This document shows positions 52,726 through 61,164 of a stretch of DNA of 64,000 nt, in pieces; the stretch's first letter is position 1, and every line of letters starts with the position of its first letter. The stretch is from contig NZ_CP014608.1 in the NCBI RefSeq assembly GCF_001586165.1, positions 620,001-684,000 on the forward strand. Direction: 5' to 3'. The notes under the pieces were generated by a model. It did not search any database. It had not been told where the DNA came from and worked only from the letters and a program-made list of their open reading frames with translations. The DNA is from Obesumbacterium proteus (lineage in GTDB: Bacteria > Pseudomonadota > Gammaproteobacteria > Enterobacterales > Enterobacteriaceae). The position numbers and the translations under genes were made by a program.

Positions 52726-53472
52726 TTACCAGTAATGCTCGCTGGTGATATGGCCTGGTTTACGGCGCAGATGCTTACGCATGCCACGCGTTTCCTTCAA
52801 TACCTGCTGAGTATCGCGCACCATCTGCGGATTACCACACAGCATAATATGGCTGTTGTCGGCATCAATTTTCAGCCCAACCGCGGCTTCCAGTGAACCA
52901 TCTTCAATTAATGCGGGAACTCGGCCCTGCAGTGAACCCGCAGCGTTCTCACGGCTAACCACGGTTTGAATCCGCAGTTTACCGTTATAACGCTGCTCAA
53001 GTTGTTGCATCAGCGGCAAATAGCTTAGGTCTTGCGCCAAGCGAGCAGCATGAACTAAAACGATATTTTCAAAGCGTTCTAGGTCTTTGCCTTCCTGCAG
53101 AATCGACAAATAAGGCCCAAGCGCGGTCCCTGTCGCGAGCATCCATAGCGTATTGCAGTCAGGCACCTCTTCCAGAACAAAGAAGCCTGCGGCTTCTTCA
53201 GTCACCTGTAAAGTATCTCCGGCCTGCAAGCTGTGCAAGCGAGGGCTGAGCTTGCCAGCAGGCACGGTCACCAGATAAAACTCTAAGTTACTATCGCTCG
53301 GCGCGTTGACGTAAGAGTAAGCGCGCTGCACGCGCTCACCGTCGATGTCTAAGCCGAGTTTGGCAAACTGGCCAGCCGTAAAGGCTTTGACCGGTGCTTG
53401 CACCTGTATGCTGAACAGATTATCTGTCCAGTGTTGAACTTGAGTAATGGTTCCCGTTACCCATTCTGCCAT
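52726..53472 (-). CDS. fpr: Ferredoxin/flavodoxin-NADP+ reductase
   Basis: FAD enzyme passing electrons from NADPH to flavodoxin and ferredoxin for Fe-S, methionine and ribonucleotide-reductase activation. 248 aa, the E. coli length; FAD motif RAYSYVNAPSDSNLE, NADP site WMLATGTALGPYLSIL, C-terminal SEHYW with the stacking Trp. Two bases after a regulator gene, so the two are co-transcribed. Confidence 0.97.
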   Translation of the reverse strand: MAEWVTGTITQVQHWTDNLFSIQVQAPVKAFTAGQFAKLGLDIDGERVQRAYSYVNAPSDSNLEFYLVTVPAGKLSPRLHSLQAGDTLQVTEEAAGFFVLEEVPDCNTLWMLATGTALGPYLSILQEGKDLERFENIVLVHAARLAQDLSYLPLMQQLEQRYNGKLRIQTVVSRENAAGSLQGRVPALIEDGSLEAAVGLKIDADNSHIMLCGNPQMVRDTQQVLKETRGMRKHLRRKPGHITSEHYW

Positions 53473-53474
53473 GG

Positions 53475-54098
53475 TTACAACTCCCGAGGTGTAATGCGAT
53501 ATGCACAGCGGCGTGAGTTGGAAATAATATGCTCGACTCGGTCGATTTCATAGTTCGGCCCTAAAAGACGATGCAATAAACTCAGCTCTGAGTTGCATAA
53601 GTTACCGCAGTTATGGGCTGCAACGCCAATCGGACAGTGATTTTCGATCAGGACAACGGCATCGTCTTCGACTTCCAACTCGGCCATATAGCCGTCGTTT
53701 TGGCGCAGGCGAGCTAAGGCCTGGAAGCGTTCCTCACCTTCGGGATGCTTTTCAAGCTCGGTTGTGTAACGCTGGAAGAGGGAGTCTTCGCGCACGTTAA
53801 TGAGTTTGTCGACGCCTTCGTCGCCAAATAATTGCTGTGCAGCGCCAAGTAGCACGCGTGACAGATCTTGGTGACGATCTGGGAATTGGCCGTGGCCCTT
53901 GGTGGTCAATGACCAATAACGCGTTGGGCGACCCACCTTGGTTCTGGCCTCTTCATAACAGACAAGCTCACGTTGCTCGAGCTGCTGTAAATGCTGGCGA
54001 ATGCCCATAGTCGTGATAGAAATTCTATCTGCGAGCATTTTGGCTGATTGAGGGCCTAGGCTCTTCAACTGCAGCATAATCAGTTCTGGTGTCTTCAT
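53475..54098 (-). CDS. SufR-like winged-helix regulator with Cys cluster
   Basis: 207 aa. The N-terminal winged helix (SAKMLADRISITTMGIRQHLQ, then GRPTRYWSLTTKG) and the C-terminal segment ENHCPIGVAAHNCGNLCNSE plus RRCAYRIT give four cysteines in the arrangement of SufR-type Fe-S sensing repressors. The family call is from memory of these motifs. It is absent upstream of fpr in E. coli. Being in one operon with fpr, it probably controls fpr and itself in response to Fe-S status or oxidative stress; this is inferred from context. Confidence 0.8.
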   Translation of the reverse strand: MKTPELIMLQLKSLGPQSAKMLADRISITTMGIRQHLQQLEQRELVCYEEARTKVGRPTRYWSLTTKGHGQFPDRHQDLSRVLLGAAQQLFGDEGVDKLINVREDSLFQRYTTELEKHPEGEERFQALARLRQNDGYMAELEVEDDAVVLIENHCPIGVAAHNCGNLCNSELSLLHRLLGPNYEIDRVEHIISNSRRCAYRITPREL

Positions 54099-54130
54099 GA
54101 CTCAAATCCTTTTGGAAAGTGGGTATATAG

Positions 54131-54157
54131 TTTAATAACTTATAAATCGCTATTAAA
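54131..54157. promoter_or_regulatory. Inverted repeat upstream of the fpr regulator
   Basis: TTTAATA (54131-54137) and TATTAAA (54151-54157) are perfect mates 13 bp apart, 33 bp before the regulator start codon. A candidate autoregulatory operator. The rest of the 292-bp divergent region to emrD shows nothing assignable. Confidence 0.4.
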
Positions 54158-54390
54158 TGATTAATATTCTCTATTTTTAATCTCGTCGCAGAAAGAACAT
54201 ATGGCTGTAACTTTTTCTTTACGAGTCGGGTACTTTTATATGCCAAATCACACCAGAATAAAGCACCTTACTCTCTCGTTTATTTAAACCAATCTGTTAG
54301 ATTATGCGCCGATCTATGGGTTTAACTTCCTGACTTTCACCAAGTGAATGGTCGATTATACTAATTTAATGCGTCGGCAAGCGTAAGATA

Positions 54391-55575
54391 ATGAGAAAGC
54401 TCGAAAATTTTCATCTGTTAGTGATGTTGATTCTATTAGTCGCCGTTGGTCAGATGGCGCAAACCATTTATGTGCCTTCTATTGCCGATATGGCGCGCGA
54501 TTTAGGCGTGCGTAGCGGTGCGGTGCAGGGCGTGATGGCGGCGTATTTACTAACCTATGGCGGCTCGCAGCTGATCTACGGTCCGATATCCGATCGGGTG
54601 GGCCGTCGTCCTGTTATTCTGCTCGGTATGGGGATTTTCATCGCCGGGGCGCTGTGGGCATTGCTGTCTACCAATTTAGACATGCTGATCATGGCGAGTG
54701 CCTTGCAAGGCATGGGGACGGGTGTTGCTGGCGTGATGGCGCGAACGATGCCACGCGATCTTTACGAAGGGCCTTCTCTACGTTATGCCAATAGCCTATT
54801 AAACATGGGCATTTTGGTCAGCCCACTGCTGGCACCGGTCATCGGCGGCATGTTGGATTCGGTATTAGGCTGGCGTGCTTGCTACGGCTTCCTGCTGTTG
54901 CTTTGCGTTTGCGTTATGTTTTCGATGTATCGCTTTCTGCCAGAAACCCGCCCTGCCAATGCGCCGCGTAAGAATATGCTTGCCAGCTACAAGATGTTGC
55001 TGACCAACGGCTCGTTTGGTTGCTATCTGATTATGCTGGTTGGTGGACTGGCCGGAGTGGCTGTTTTTGAAGCTTGTTCCGGCGTCTTAATGGGCGGCGT
55101 ATTAGGGCTTAGCGGTATTGTCGTCAGTATTCTGTTTATTCTGCCTATTCCTGCGGCCTTCTTCGGCGCTTGGTACGCAGGACGTCAGGGTAAAAGCTTC
55201 TCCACGCTAATGTGGCATTCGGTGATCAGCTGTTTGGTTGCCGGATTAATGATGTGGATACCAGGCTGGTTCGGCATTATGAATATCTGGACTCTGGTTG
55301 TGCCCGCTGCCTTGTTCTTCTTTGGCGCTGGCATGTTGTTCCCACTGGCGACCACCGGTGCCATGGAGCCATTCCCATTTTTGGCGGGTGCGGCGGGTGC
55401 TTTAGTGGGTGGATTGCAAAACGTAGGTTCTGGTGCGATGGCGTGGTTTTCAGCGCTGTTGCCTCAGACGGGGCAATTCAGCTTAGGCATGTTAATGACA
55501 GCAATGGGCGTGATGATTCTGCTTTGCTGGCTGCCGCTGGCGCATAAAATGCAGCAGCAAGGGCATATGGCGTAG
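54391..55575 (+). CDS. emrD: Multidrug efflux MFS transporter EmrD
   Basis: 394 aa, twelve membrane helices, major facilitator family. Motif A YGPISDRVGRRPVIL and the drug-proton antiport motif region NSLLNMGILVSPLLAPVIGG are clear. Exports hydrophobic compounds and uncouplers. Divergent from the fpr regulator, convergent with glpX. Confidence 0.96.
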   Translation: MRKLENFHLLVMLILLVAVGQMAQTIYVPSIADMARDLGVRSGAVQGVMAAYLLTYGGSQLIYGPISDRVGRRPVILLGMGIFIAGALWALLSTNLDMLIMASALQGMGTGVAGVMARTMPRDLYEGPSLRYANSLLNMGILVSPLLAPVIGGMLDSVLGWRACYGFLLLLCVCVMFSMYRFLPETRPANAPRKNMLASYKMLLTNGSFGCYLIMLVGGLAGVAVFEACSGVLMGGVLGLSGIVVSILFILPIPAAFFGAWYAGRQGKSFSTLMWHSVISCLVAGLMMWIPGWFGIMNIWTLVVPAALFFFGAGMLFPLATTGAMEPFPFLAGAAGALVGGLQNVGSGAMAWFSALLPQTGQFSLGMLMTAMGVMILLCWLPLAHKMQQQGHMA

Positions 55576-55590
55576 TCGTTGAATTAACAT

Positions 55591-55623
55591 CGTTCAGCCT
55601 CCTCGAGAATGAGAGGCTGAACG
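55591..55623. terminator. Hairpin between convergent emrD and glpX
   Basis: CGTTCAGCCTC (55591-55601) pairs with GAGGCTGAACG (55613-55623) in an 11-bp perfect stem. No long T run, so moderate strength. Confidence 0.65.
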
Positions 55624-55630
55624 AGTAAAA

Positions 55631-56641
55631 CTAGATAATCAATTCGCAGATCTTCGGATCTTTACGGTCCAGATAATGCGTTGAGCGAATACGGCGAATA
55701 GTGCGCGACTTACCGCGAACCAGCAGCGTTTCCGTTGTCGCCATATTGCCTTTACGATAAATCCCTTCCAGTAAATCGCCCTTAGTGATCCCCGTTGCGG
55801 AGAACACCACGTTATCATTACGCGCCATTTCATCCAGACGCAGCACTTTACCGGCTTCAATACCCATTTCAGCGCAGCGCTTCAGCTCTTGTTCGCCTAA
55901 AGCACGGTTTTCTGGCGTGTCGCCTTTTACGTCGTGGCGTGCCAGCAGGCGGCCATGCATATCGCCATCCAGAGCTCGAATAACGGCGGCTGATACCACG
56001 CCTTCCGGTGCACCGCCGATGCCATACATCACATCGACTTCGCTTTCAGGCATGCAGGTCAGAATGGAGGCGGCAACGTCGCCGTCAGGAATGGCAAAAA
56101 CTTTAACGCCCATCGCCTGCATTTCCGCAATGATGCCATCATGGCGAGGTTTTGCTAGCGTGATGACGGTTAGTTCATGCAGTGGTTTTTCCAGTTTTTC
56201 AGCCACTAAACGCAGGTTTTCAGCCAATGGACGATTTAAATCGATAACGCCCTTAGCTTGGGGCCCAACGACTAACTTTTCCATATACATATCCGGCGCG
56301 CGTAAAAACGTACCTTTATCACCGACGGCCATCACGGCAAGCGCATTTGACTGCCCCATGGCCGTCATGCGAGTGCCTTCAATAGGATCTACCGCGATAT
56401 CAACCTGATCGCCGTTGCCGGTACCGACACGCTCGCCGATATATAACATTGGCGCTTCATCGATCTCGCCTTCGCCGATGACGATTTCCCCGTCGATATC
56501 GACCTGATTAAGCATAATGCGCATAGCATTTACGGCTGCGCCGTCGGCGGCATTTTTGTCACCACGACCTAACCATTTATAACCTGCCAGTGCTGCGGCT
56601 TCTGTGACGCGGGAGAACTCGATGGCTAATTCACGTTTCAT
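55631..56641 (-). CDS. glpX: Fructose-1,6-bisphosphatase, class II
   Basis: Gluconeogenic phosphatase. 336 aa from the ATG at 56641 (MKRELAIEFSRVTEAAAL), the E. coli length; the open frame further upstream has no support. Metal and substrate motifs are GEGEIDEAPMLYIGE, DPIEGTRMTAMG and YGIGGAPEGVVSAAV. Third gene of glpF-glpK-glpX, but separated from glpK by 623 bp containing an inverted-repeat element. Confidence 0.97.
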   Translation of the reverse strand: MKRELAIEFSRVTEAAALAGYKWLGRGDKNAADGAAVNAMRIMLNQVDIDGEIVIGEGEIDEAPMLYIGERVGTGNGDQVDIAVDPIEGTRMTAMGQSNALAVMAVGDKGTFLRAPDMYMEKLVVGPQAKGVIDLNRPLAENLRLVAEKLEKPLHELTVITLAKPRHDGIIAEMQAMGVKVFAIPDGDVAASILTCMPESEVDVMYGIGGAPEGVVSAAVIRALDGDMHGRLLARHDVKGDTPENRALGEQELKRCAEMGIEAGKVLRLDEMARNDNVVFSATGITKGDLLEGIYRKGNMATTETLLVRGKSRTIRRIRSTHYLDRKDPKICELII

Positions 56642-56779
56642 TGTAGATCCGTATTGGTTACTGAAAGTTTGAAGGATAAAGACGGGAGGGGATTTTAGCA
56701 CAAGGTGAGTGGGGGGATTGGAAAACGATTGCAGGGGCTTCATTGCTTCTGCCTTCTATTCTATGTTGGAGCGATGAAG

Positions 56780-57225
56780 GGTTTCGTCCGCTAGTCAGCA
56801 AATTTGTTTCCATGAAACCGATGGCGTAGGCGTCCGAGAAGAGGTTGCCAGCGCGCAACCTCTTCACTCTCGCGCTTTTACCGAGTCGTTTGGCCGACCG
56901 GTCTCGGAGCGCACGTCCTGTGCGCCCTCAACCTGCCACCAGCATCCCTGCTGGCGGCTCTAAAATGCATTCTTTCAACAGGACAAGACAAAAGGCAAAA
57001 GACATTTTTGTCTTTTTAACTATTTAAGTTTTGGTAGAGAGAGCCGCCGGTACAGGGATGTACCGGCGGAGTTTGGGGCGCCCGGGATGGGCGATACCAA
57101 ACCGGAGCGGAGATGGCATCTCGGATAAAAGCGCGAGGATTGAAGGGGCGCGCGCTGGCGCCCCTCATCGGTCGCCTTCAACTCAGCTAATAGGCAAATG
57201 CCGTTGCTGATAGGCGAACGAAACC
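56780..57225. repeat. 446-bp inverted-repeat element with matching hairpin series
   Basis: Left arm 56780-56961 and right arm 57040-57225 are inverted copies of one unit. Conserved blocks include GGTTTCGT, CTCGCGCTTTTA-CCGAG (56869-56885; mate 57120-57137) and GGCGGCTCT. Hairpins occupy matching places with the same loop but different stems: GAAGAGGTTG loop CCAGCGCG (56838-56865) versus AGGGGCG same loop (57144-57165); CCAGC loop ATCCCT (56939-56954) versus a ten-bp stem with the same loop (57044-57069); GCGCAC loop GTCCT versus CGCCC loop ATCCC (57079-57093). Paired stem changes imply that RNA or single-strand DNA folding is under selection. The spacer holds a terminator-like hairpin. No coding capacity. 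I do not recognise the family. Confidence 0.85.
56997..57017. terminator. Terminator-like hairpin in the centre of the inverted repeat
   Basis: AAAAGACA-tttt-TGTCTTTT (56997-57016) followed by T and preceded by A, so it could act on either strand. It would separate glpK from glpX on the leftward transcript if functional. Confidence 0.55.
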
Positions 57226-57264
57226 TTACATCTTAGTTTTTATACATAACTGGTGAGCTCAATA

Positions 57265-58773
57265 TCAATCGTGCTCTTCCCACGCCTGAGCGCGTGATAC
57301 CGCTTTTTTCCAGCCGCTGTAGCGGTAGTTACGTTCCACGGTCTCAATGCTTGGGCGGAATTCACGCTCGATAGTTGCCTTGCTGCGCAGCTCTTCCAGA
57401 TCGCTCCAGAAACCAACGGCGAGGCCAGCCAGATAAGCTGCACCCAACGCGGTGACTTCTAGCACCTCAGGGCGCTCAACACGCGTACCGAGGATGTCAG
57501 ACTGGAACTGCATCAGGAAGTTGTTGGCAACGGCACCACCGTCGACACGCAGCGCTTTCAGGCGAGTACCTGAGTCTGCCTGCATGGCGTCCAGCACATC
57601 ACGAGTTTGATAAGCGATAGATTCCAACGTTGCACGAATGATGTGGTTGCTGTTGACGCCGCGGGTTAGACCGAAGATAGCGCCACGCGCATACGGGTCC
57701 CAATACGGTGCGCCCAAACCGGTGAAGGCAGGAACAACGTACACGCCGTTGCTGTCTTTGACTTTCGTAGCGAAGTACTCAGAGTCGGCTGCATCGTTGA
57801 TAAGCTTCATCTCATCGCGCAGCCACTGAATGGATGCACCGCCGATAAATACCGCACCTTCCAGTGCATAGTTAACTTCACCGCGTGGGCCACAGGCGAT
57901 GGTCGTCAACAGGCCGTGCTTAGAAGGAACCGCTTCTTTACCCGTATTCATCAGGAGGAAGCAGCCGGTACCATAGGTATTTTTCGCCATGCCTTCCTGA
58001 ACACACAGCTGGCCATAAAGCGCTGCCTGCTGGTCACCCGCGATACCCGCGATAGGAATACGTGTCCCGCCTTTACCACCGATGTTGGTTTGGCCATAAA
58101 TTTCTGACGATGGGTGTACGGTTGGCAGCATTTCGCGAGGGATATCCAGCGCTTCCAGCATGCGCTCGTCCCACTCAAGAGTGTGGATGTTGAACATCAT
58201 GGTACGGGAGGCGTTGGTGTAATCAGTGACGTGAACACGCCCCTGCGTCATTTTCCATACCAACCACGTATCAACGGTGCCGAACAACAGCTCGCCACGT
58301 TTTGCACGTTCACGTGAACCTTCAACGTGATCCAGAATCCATTTTACTTTGGTGCCGGAGAAATACGGGTCAACCACTAAGCCTGTATTGTGGCGAATGT
58401 ACTCTTCCATACCTGCTTTTTTCAGCTTTTCGCAAATATCAGCGGTACGGCGGCATTGCCAGACGATAGCGTTATAAATTGGCTTACCGGTTTCTTTTTC
58501 CCATACGATGGTGGTTTCACGCTGGTTGGTGATACCGATACCGGCGATTTGATCTGAACTAATATCTGCCTTCGCAAGAACTTCGACCAGAGTAGAACTT
58601 TGCGTCGCCCAAATCTCCATAGGGTCATGTTCAACCCATCCTGCTTTTGGATAGATTTGCTCAAATTCACGCTGAGAGACGCTGATGATATTAGCGTCAT
58701 GATCCAGTACCACGGCACGAGAGCTGGTGGTTCCTTGGTCGAGCGCGACGATGTATTTTTTTTCGGTCGTCAT
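57265..58773 (-). CDS. glpK: Glycerol kinase
   Basis: Phosphorylates glycerol to sn-glycerol-3-phosphate. 502 aa from the ATG at 58773 (MTTEKKYIVALDQGTTSSRAVV). FGGY-family signatures YGTGCFLLMNTG, GAPYWDPYARGAIFGLTRG and GLAVGFWSDLEEL are intact. Second gene of glpFKX, 89 bp after glpF; inhibited by fructose bisphosphate and EIIA-Glc in E. coli. Confidence 0.99.
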   Translation of the reverse strand: MTTEKKYIVALDQGTTSSRAVVLDHDANIISVSQREFEQIYPKAGWVEHDPMEIWATQSSTLVEVLAKADISSDQIAGIGITNQRETTIVWEKETGKPIYNAIVWQCRRTADICEKLKKAGMEEYIRHNTGLVVDPYFSGTKVKWILDHVEGSRERAKRGELLFGTVDTWLVWKMTQGRVHVTDYTNASRTMMFNIHTLEWDERMLEALDIPREMLPTVHPSSEIYGQTNIGGKGGTRIPIAGIAGDQQAALYGQLCVQEGMAKNTYGTGCFLLMNTGKEAVPSKHGLLTTIACGPRGEVNYALEGAVFIGGASIQWLRDEMKLINDAADSEYFATKVKDSNGVYVVPAFTGLGAPYWDPYARGAIFGLTRGVNSNHIIRATLESIAYQTRDVLDAMQADSGTRLKALRVDGGAVANNFLMQFQSDILGTRVERPEVLEVTALGAAYLAGLAVGFWSDLEELRSKATIEREFRPSIETVERNYRYSGWKKAVSRAQAWEEHD

Positions 58774-58862
58774 AACATTAATCCTGCGTTGATGAACTGA
58801 AAACGACATGGTGTCTCAAAGAGATGAAAACCGGCGCAGACATCGCCTACGCCGGTGAATGA

Positions 58863-59708
58863 CTAAGCTTTACGCTGCTCTGGTTTCGCTGCTGGCTCAT
58901 CTTCTAACTTGCACACATCACATGGCAAGTGGCGGCCAATCAATGAGCGGTAACCGAAGGCACCAATACATGCACCGACGATTGGGCCAAAGATAGGTAC
59001 TAAGAAGTATGGAATATCACGGGCGCCCGTAAAGGCGACTTCACCCCAGCCCGCCAGATAGGCAAAGATTTTAGGACCAAAATCACGGGCTGGATTTAGG
59101 GCAAATCCGGTTAGTGGCCCCATGGATGCACCGATAACCGCGATCAGAATACCGATCAACAGCGGTGCTAATGGCCCACGCTGAATGCCGTTGCCGTCAT
59201 CGGTAAGGGCTAAGATTAAGCACATCAGAATGGCGGTAATCACGGTTTCAACCAAGAATGCTTGTCCAACCGAGATATGTGGATTTGGGTAGGTTGAGAA
59301 CACGCCCGCCTGATCCAAGCTGGCTACGCTGCCGCGAACGACGTGGTTGGCTTGTTCAAAATCGACAAACAGGTTGTGGTATAAGCCATACACTAGCGCT
59401 GCCGCGCAAAATGCACCTGCGATTTGCGCGATGATGTAAGGCACAACTTTGCGTTTATCAAAGCAGGCAAACAGCCATAACGCGATGGTGACGGCAGGGT
59501 TGAGGTGTGCACCAGAGATAGCGGCGGTGAGGTAAATTGCCATGGCAACACCCAAGCCCCAAATGACGCTTATTTCCCACTGACCAAAACTTGCGCCTGC
59601 CAGCTTGAGTGCAGCTACGCAGCCACATCCAAAAAATATCAGCAACGCGGTGCCAAGAAACTCAGCGATGCATTGCCCTTTTAACGTTGAACTAGCTGTT
59701 TGGCTCAT
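58863..59708 (-). CDS. glpF: Glycerol facilitator
   Basis: Aquaglyceroporin for glycerol entry. 281 aa, six membrane helices and two NPA half-helices, SGAHLNPAVTIALW and GFALNPARDFGPKI. First gene of the leftward glpF-glpK-glpX operon. Confidence 0.99.
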   Translation of the reverse strand: MSQTASSTLKGQCIAEFLGTALLIFFGCGCVAALKLAGASFGQWEISVIWGLGVAMAIYLTAAISGAHLNPAVTIALWLFACFDKRKVVPYIIAQIAGAFCAAALVYGLYHNLFVDFEQANHVVRGSVASLDQAGVFSTYPNPHISVGQAFLVETVITAILMCLILALTDDGNGIQRGPLAPLLIGILIAVIGASMGPLTGFALNPARDFGPKIFAYLAGWGEVAFTGARDIPYFLVPIFGPIVGACIGAFGYRSLIGRHLPCDVCKLEDEPAAKPEQRKA

Positions 59709-60228
59709 GACTTGATGTCCTAACGACGAATTATTGTAGGGAGTAAGGATCAGCCCTTATCTATTTTTTCTGGGCTTGTTGTAAATTTATCGTTAACGAG
59801 CAAAAACGAGAAATAGCGAAATCAAAATGTGTGTGCTTCGTCATAAAAATGAGTGAAGCCGCGCATTTAGTGCTCTTTTAGCGAAAATTTTTTGTGATCT
59901 GACCACTGACACAGATCATGGTGACACGATTTTGTAAAATAATTGTGAAAACAACATCGTAGAGAAAAATGCGTTTTTTAAGGATTTGCTGATAGGCAGA
60001 AGGTGCGAATTTGTTACAGACTGCACTTTGCCTCAGTATCGCGCTAGACAGTAGAGAATGGGGTACATACAATCGGAGTTGAAACGAATTTATTGCGCAG
60101 TGGCTTGCGCGCCTTGAGGTGACAGCAGCCGTTGTGTTTATGGGCGCAACTATATTTTCGCAGTGGGTGCTAAAGAAACGCACTCACTACAGCAGATGTA
60201 CGCCTGGCTATGATAAGGGGACAGAAGA
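59709..60228. promoter_or_regulatory. Divergent control region glpF / zapB
   Basis: 520 bp, no convincing gene; a 101-codon open frame on the minus strand (59878-60183) has no coding signs. An inverted repeat TGATCTG (59895-59901) / CAGATCA (59912-59918) may bind a regulator. GlpR and CRP sites are expected here, but no match was good enough to place. Confidence 0.55.
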
Positions 60229-60471
60229 ATGTCATTTGAAGTATTTGAAAAATTGGAAGCAAAAGTTCAGCAGGCGATTGATACCATTACGCTGTTGCAG
60301 ATGGAAATCGAAGAGCTGAAAGAACAGAACACTCAACTGAATCAAGAAGTTCAGCAAGCCGCTGGCTCTCGTGAGTCTTTGGTGCGTGAAAACGAACAGC
60401 TTAAAGAAGAACAAACTGCATGGCAGGAGCGCCTGCGCTCTTTGTTAGGCCGCATGGATGAAGTTAACTAA
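60229..60471 (+). CDS. zapB: Cell division protein ZapB
   Basis: 80 aa, a single long coiled coil (FEKLEAKVQQAIDTITLLQM, EELKEQNTQLNQEV) that links the Z ring to MatP through ZapA. E. coli length. Divergent from glpF, ended by a bidirectional terminator before rraA. Confidence 0.97.
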   Translation: MSFEVFEKLEAKVQQAIDTITLLQMEIEELKEQNTQLNQEVQQAAGSRESLVRENEQLKEEQTAWQERLRSLLGRMDEVN

Positions 60472-60499
60472 GTTATCTTTGTTCATGGTTAAAATATAA

Positions 60500-60524
60500 A
60501 AAAGGCGCTCAATGAGCGCCTTTT
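60500..60524. terminator. Bidirectional terminator zapB / rraA
   Basis: AAAAGGCGCTC-aat-GAGCGCCTTTT (60500-60524) between convergent genes. Confidence 0.92.
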
Positions 60525-60544
60525 CTCACAAAGAAAGCGATGGA

Positions 60545-61031
60545 TTATTCAAGATCCAACGGTTCTTCGGAAAGAATAATACCGGTGTTATCTGCATACA
60601 GATGATCGCCGGAGAAGAAGGTCACGCCGCCGAAGTTGACGCGGATGTCGCTTTCGCCGATGCCTTCTCCGTCTGCGCCAGCAGGAATTGCTGCCATTGC
60701 TTGAATACCGATATCCAGTTCCTCGAGGTCATCGACCTGGACGAACGGCACCGTAAACCACAATGCCTTCCCACTCATTCTGAGCTGCAAGACGAGCCAG
60801 TTCCGCGTTGATTAAAGCACGACGCACAGAGCCGCCGCCGTCGATGACCATTACGCGTCCACGTCCGTTTTCTTCCAGCAATTCATAGAGCAGGCCGTTA
60901 TCCTCAAAGCATTTCACCGTAGTGATCTGCCCGCCAAACGAAGTACGCCCACCAAAGTTGGAGAACAACGGTTCTACTACATTCACATCTTCATGATAAA
61001 TGTCGCATAGTTCGGAAGTATCGTATTTCAT
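60545..61031 (-). pseudogene. rraA: RNase E inhibitor RraA, frameshifted
   Basis: RraA binds RNase E and lowers its activity. The frame from 61031 (MKYDTSELCDIYHEDVNVVE) is normal through VVYGAVR, then reads PGR and stops at 60729. The rest, QVDDLEELDIGIQAMAAIP to LSEEPLDLE, lies in another frame ending at 60545. Removing one G from the pair at 60739-60740 restores an unbroken 161-aa protein, the E. coli length. Everything else is conserved, so this is a very recent mutation or an error. Confidence 0.93.
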
Positions 61032-61164
61032 AGGATTAACGTCTGTTTGCCGCAGGGAGGTCTAGTATATCCCCTTATTCATGTTGTTTGCAAAAGCACC
61101 AATTGTTAAATATGACTAAACGCGGCGCTGGCGCACGTTTTGCGCGCCAGCGAAAAGAAGGGAA

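Noticed and set aside
56845..57027. 60-codon open frame within the glpK-glpX gap
   Set aside because: It runs through the hairpins of the inverted-repeat element; the sequence constraint there is on base pairing.
59880..59960. CRP site upstream of glpF
   Set aside because: TGTGA half-sites occur, but none has an acceptable second half at the right distance.
59878..60183. 101-codon open frame on the minus strand between glpF and zapB
   Set aside because: No ribosome site, low-complexity composition unlike neighbouring proteins, and it sits in a region expected to be regulatory.
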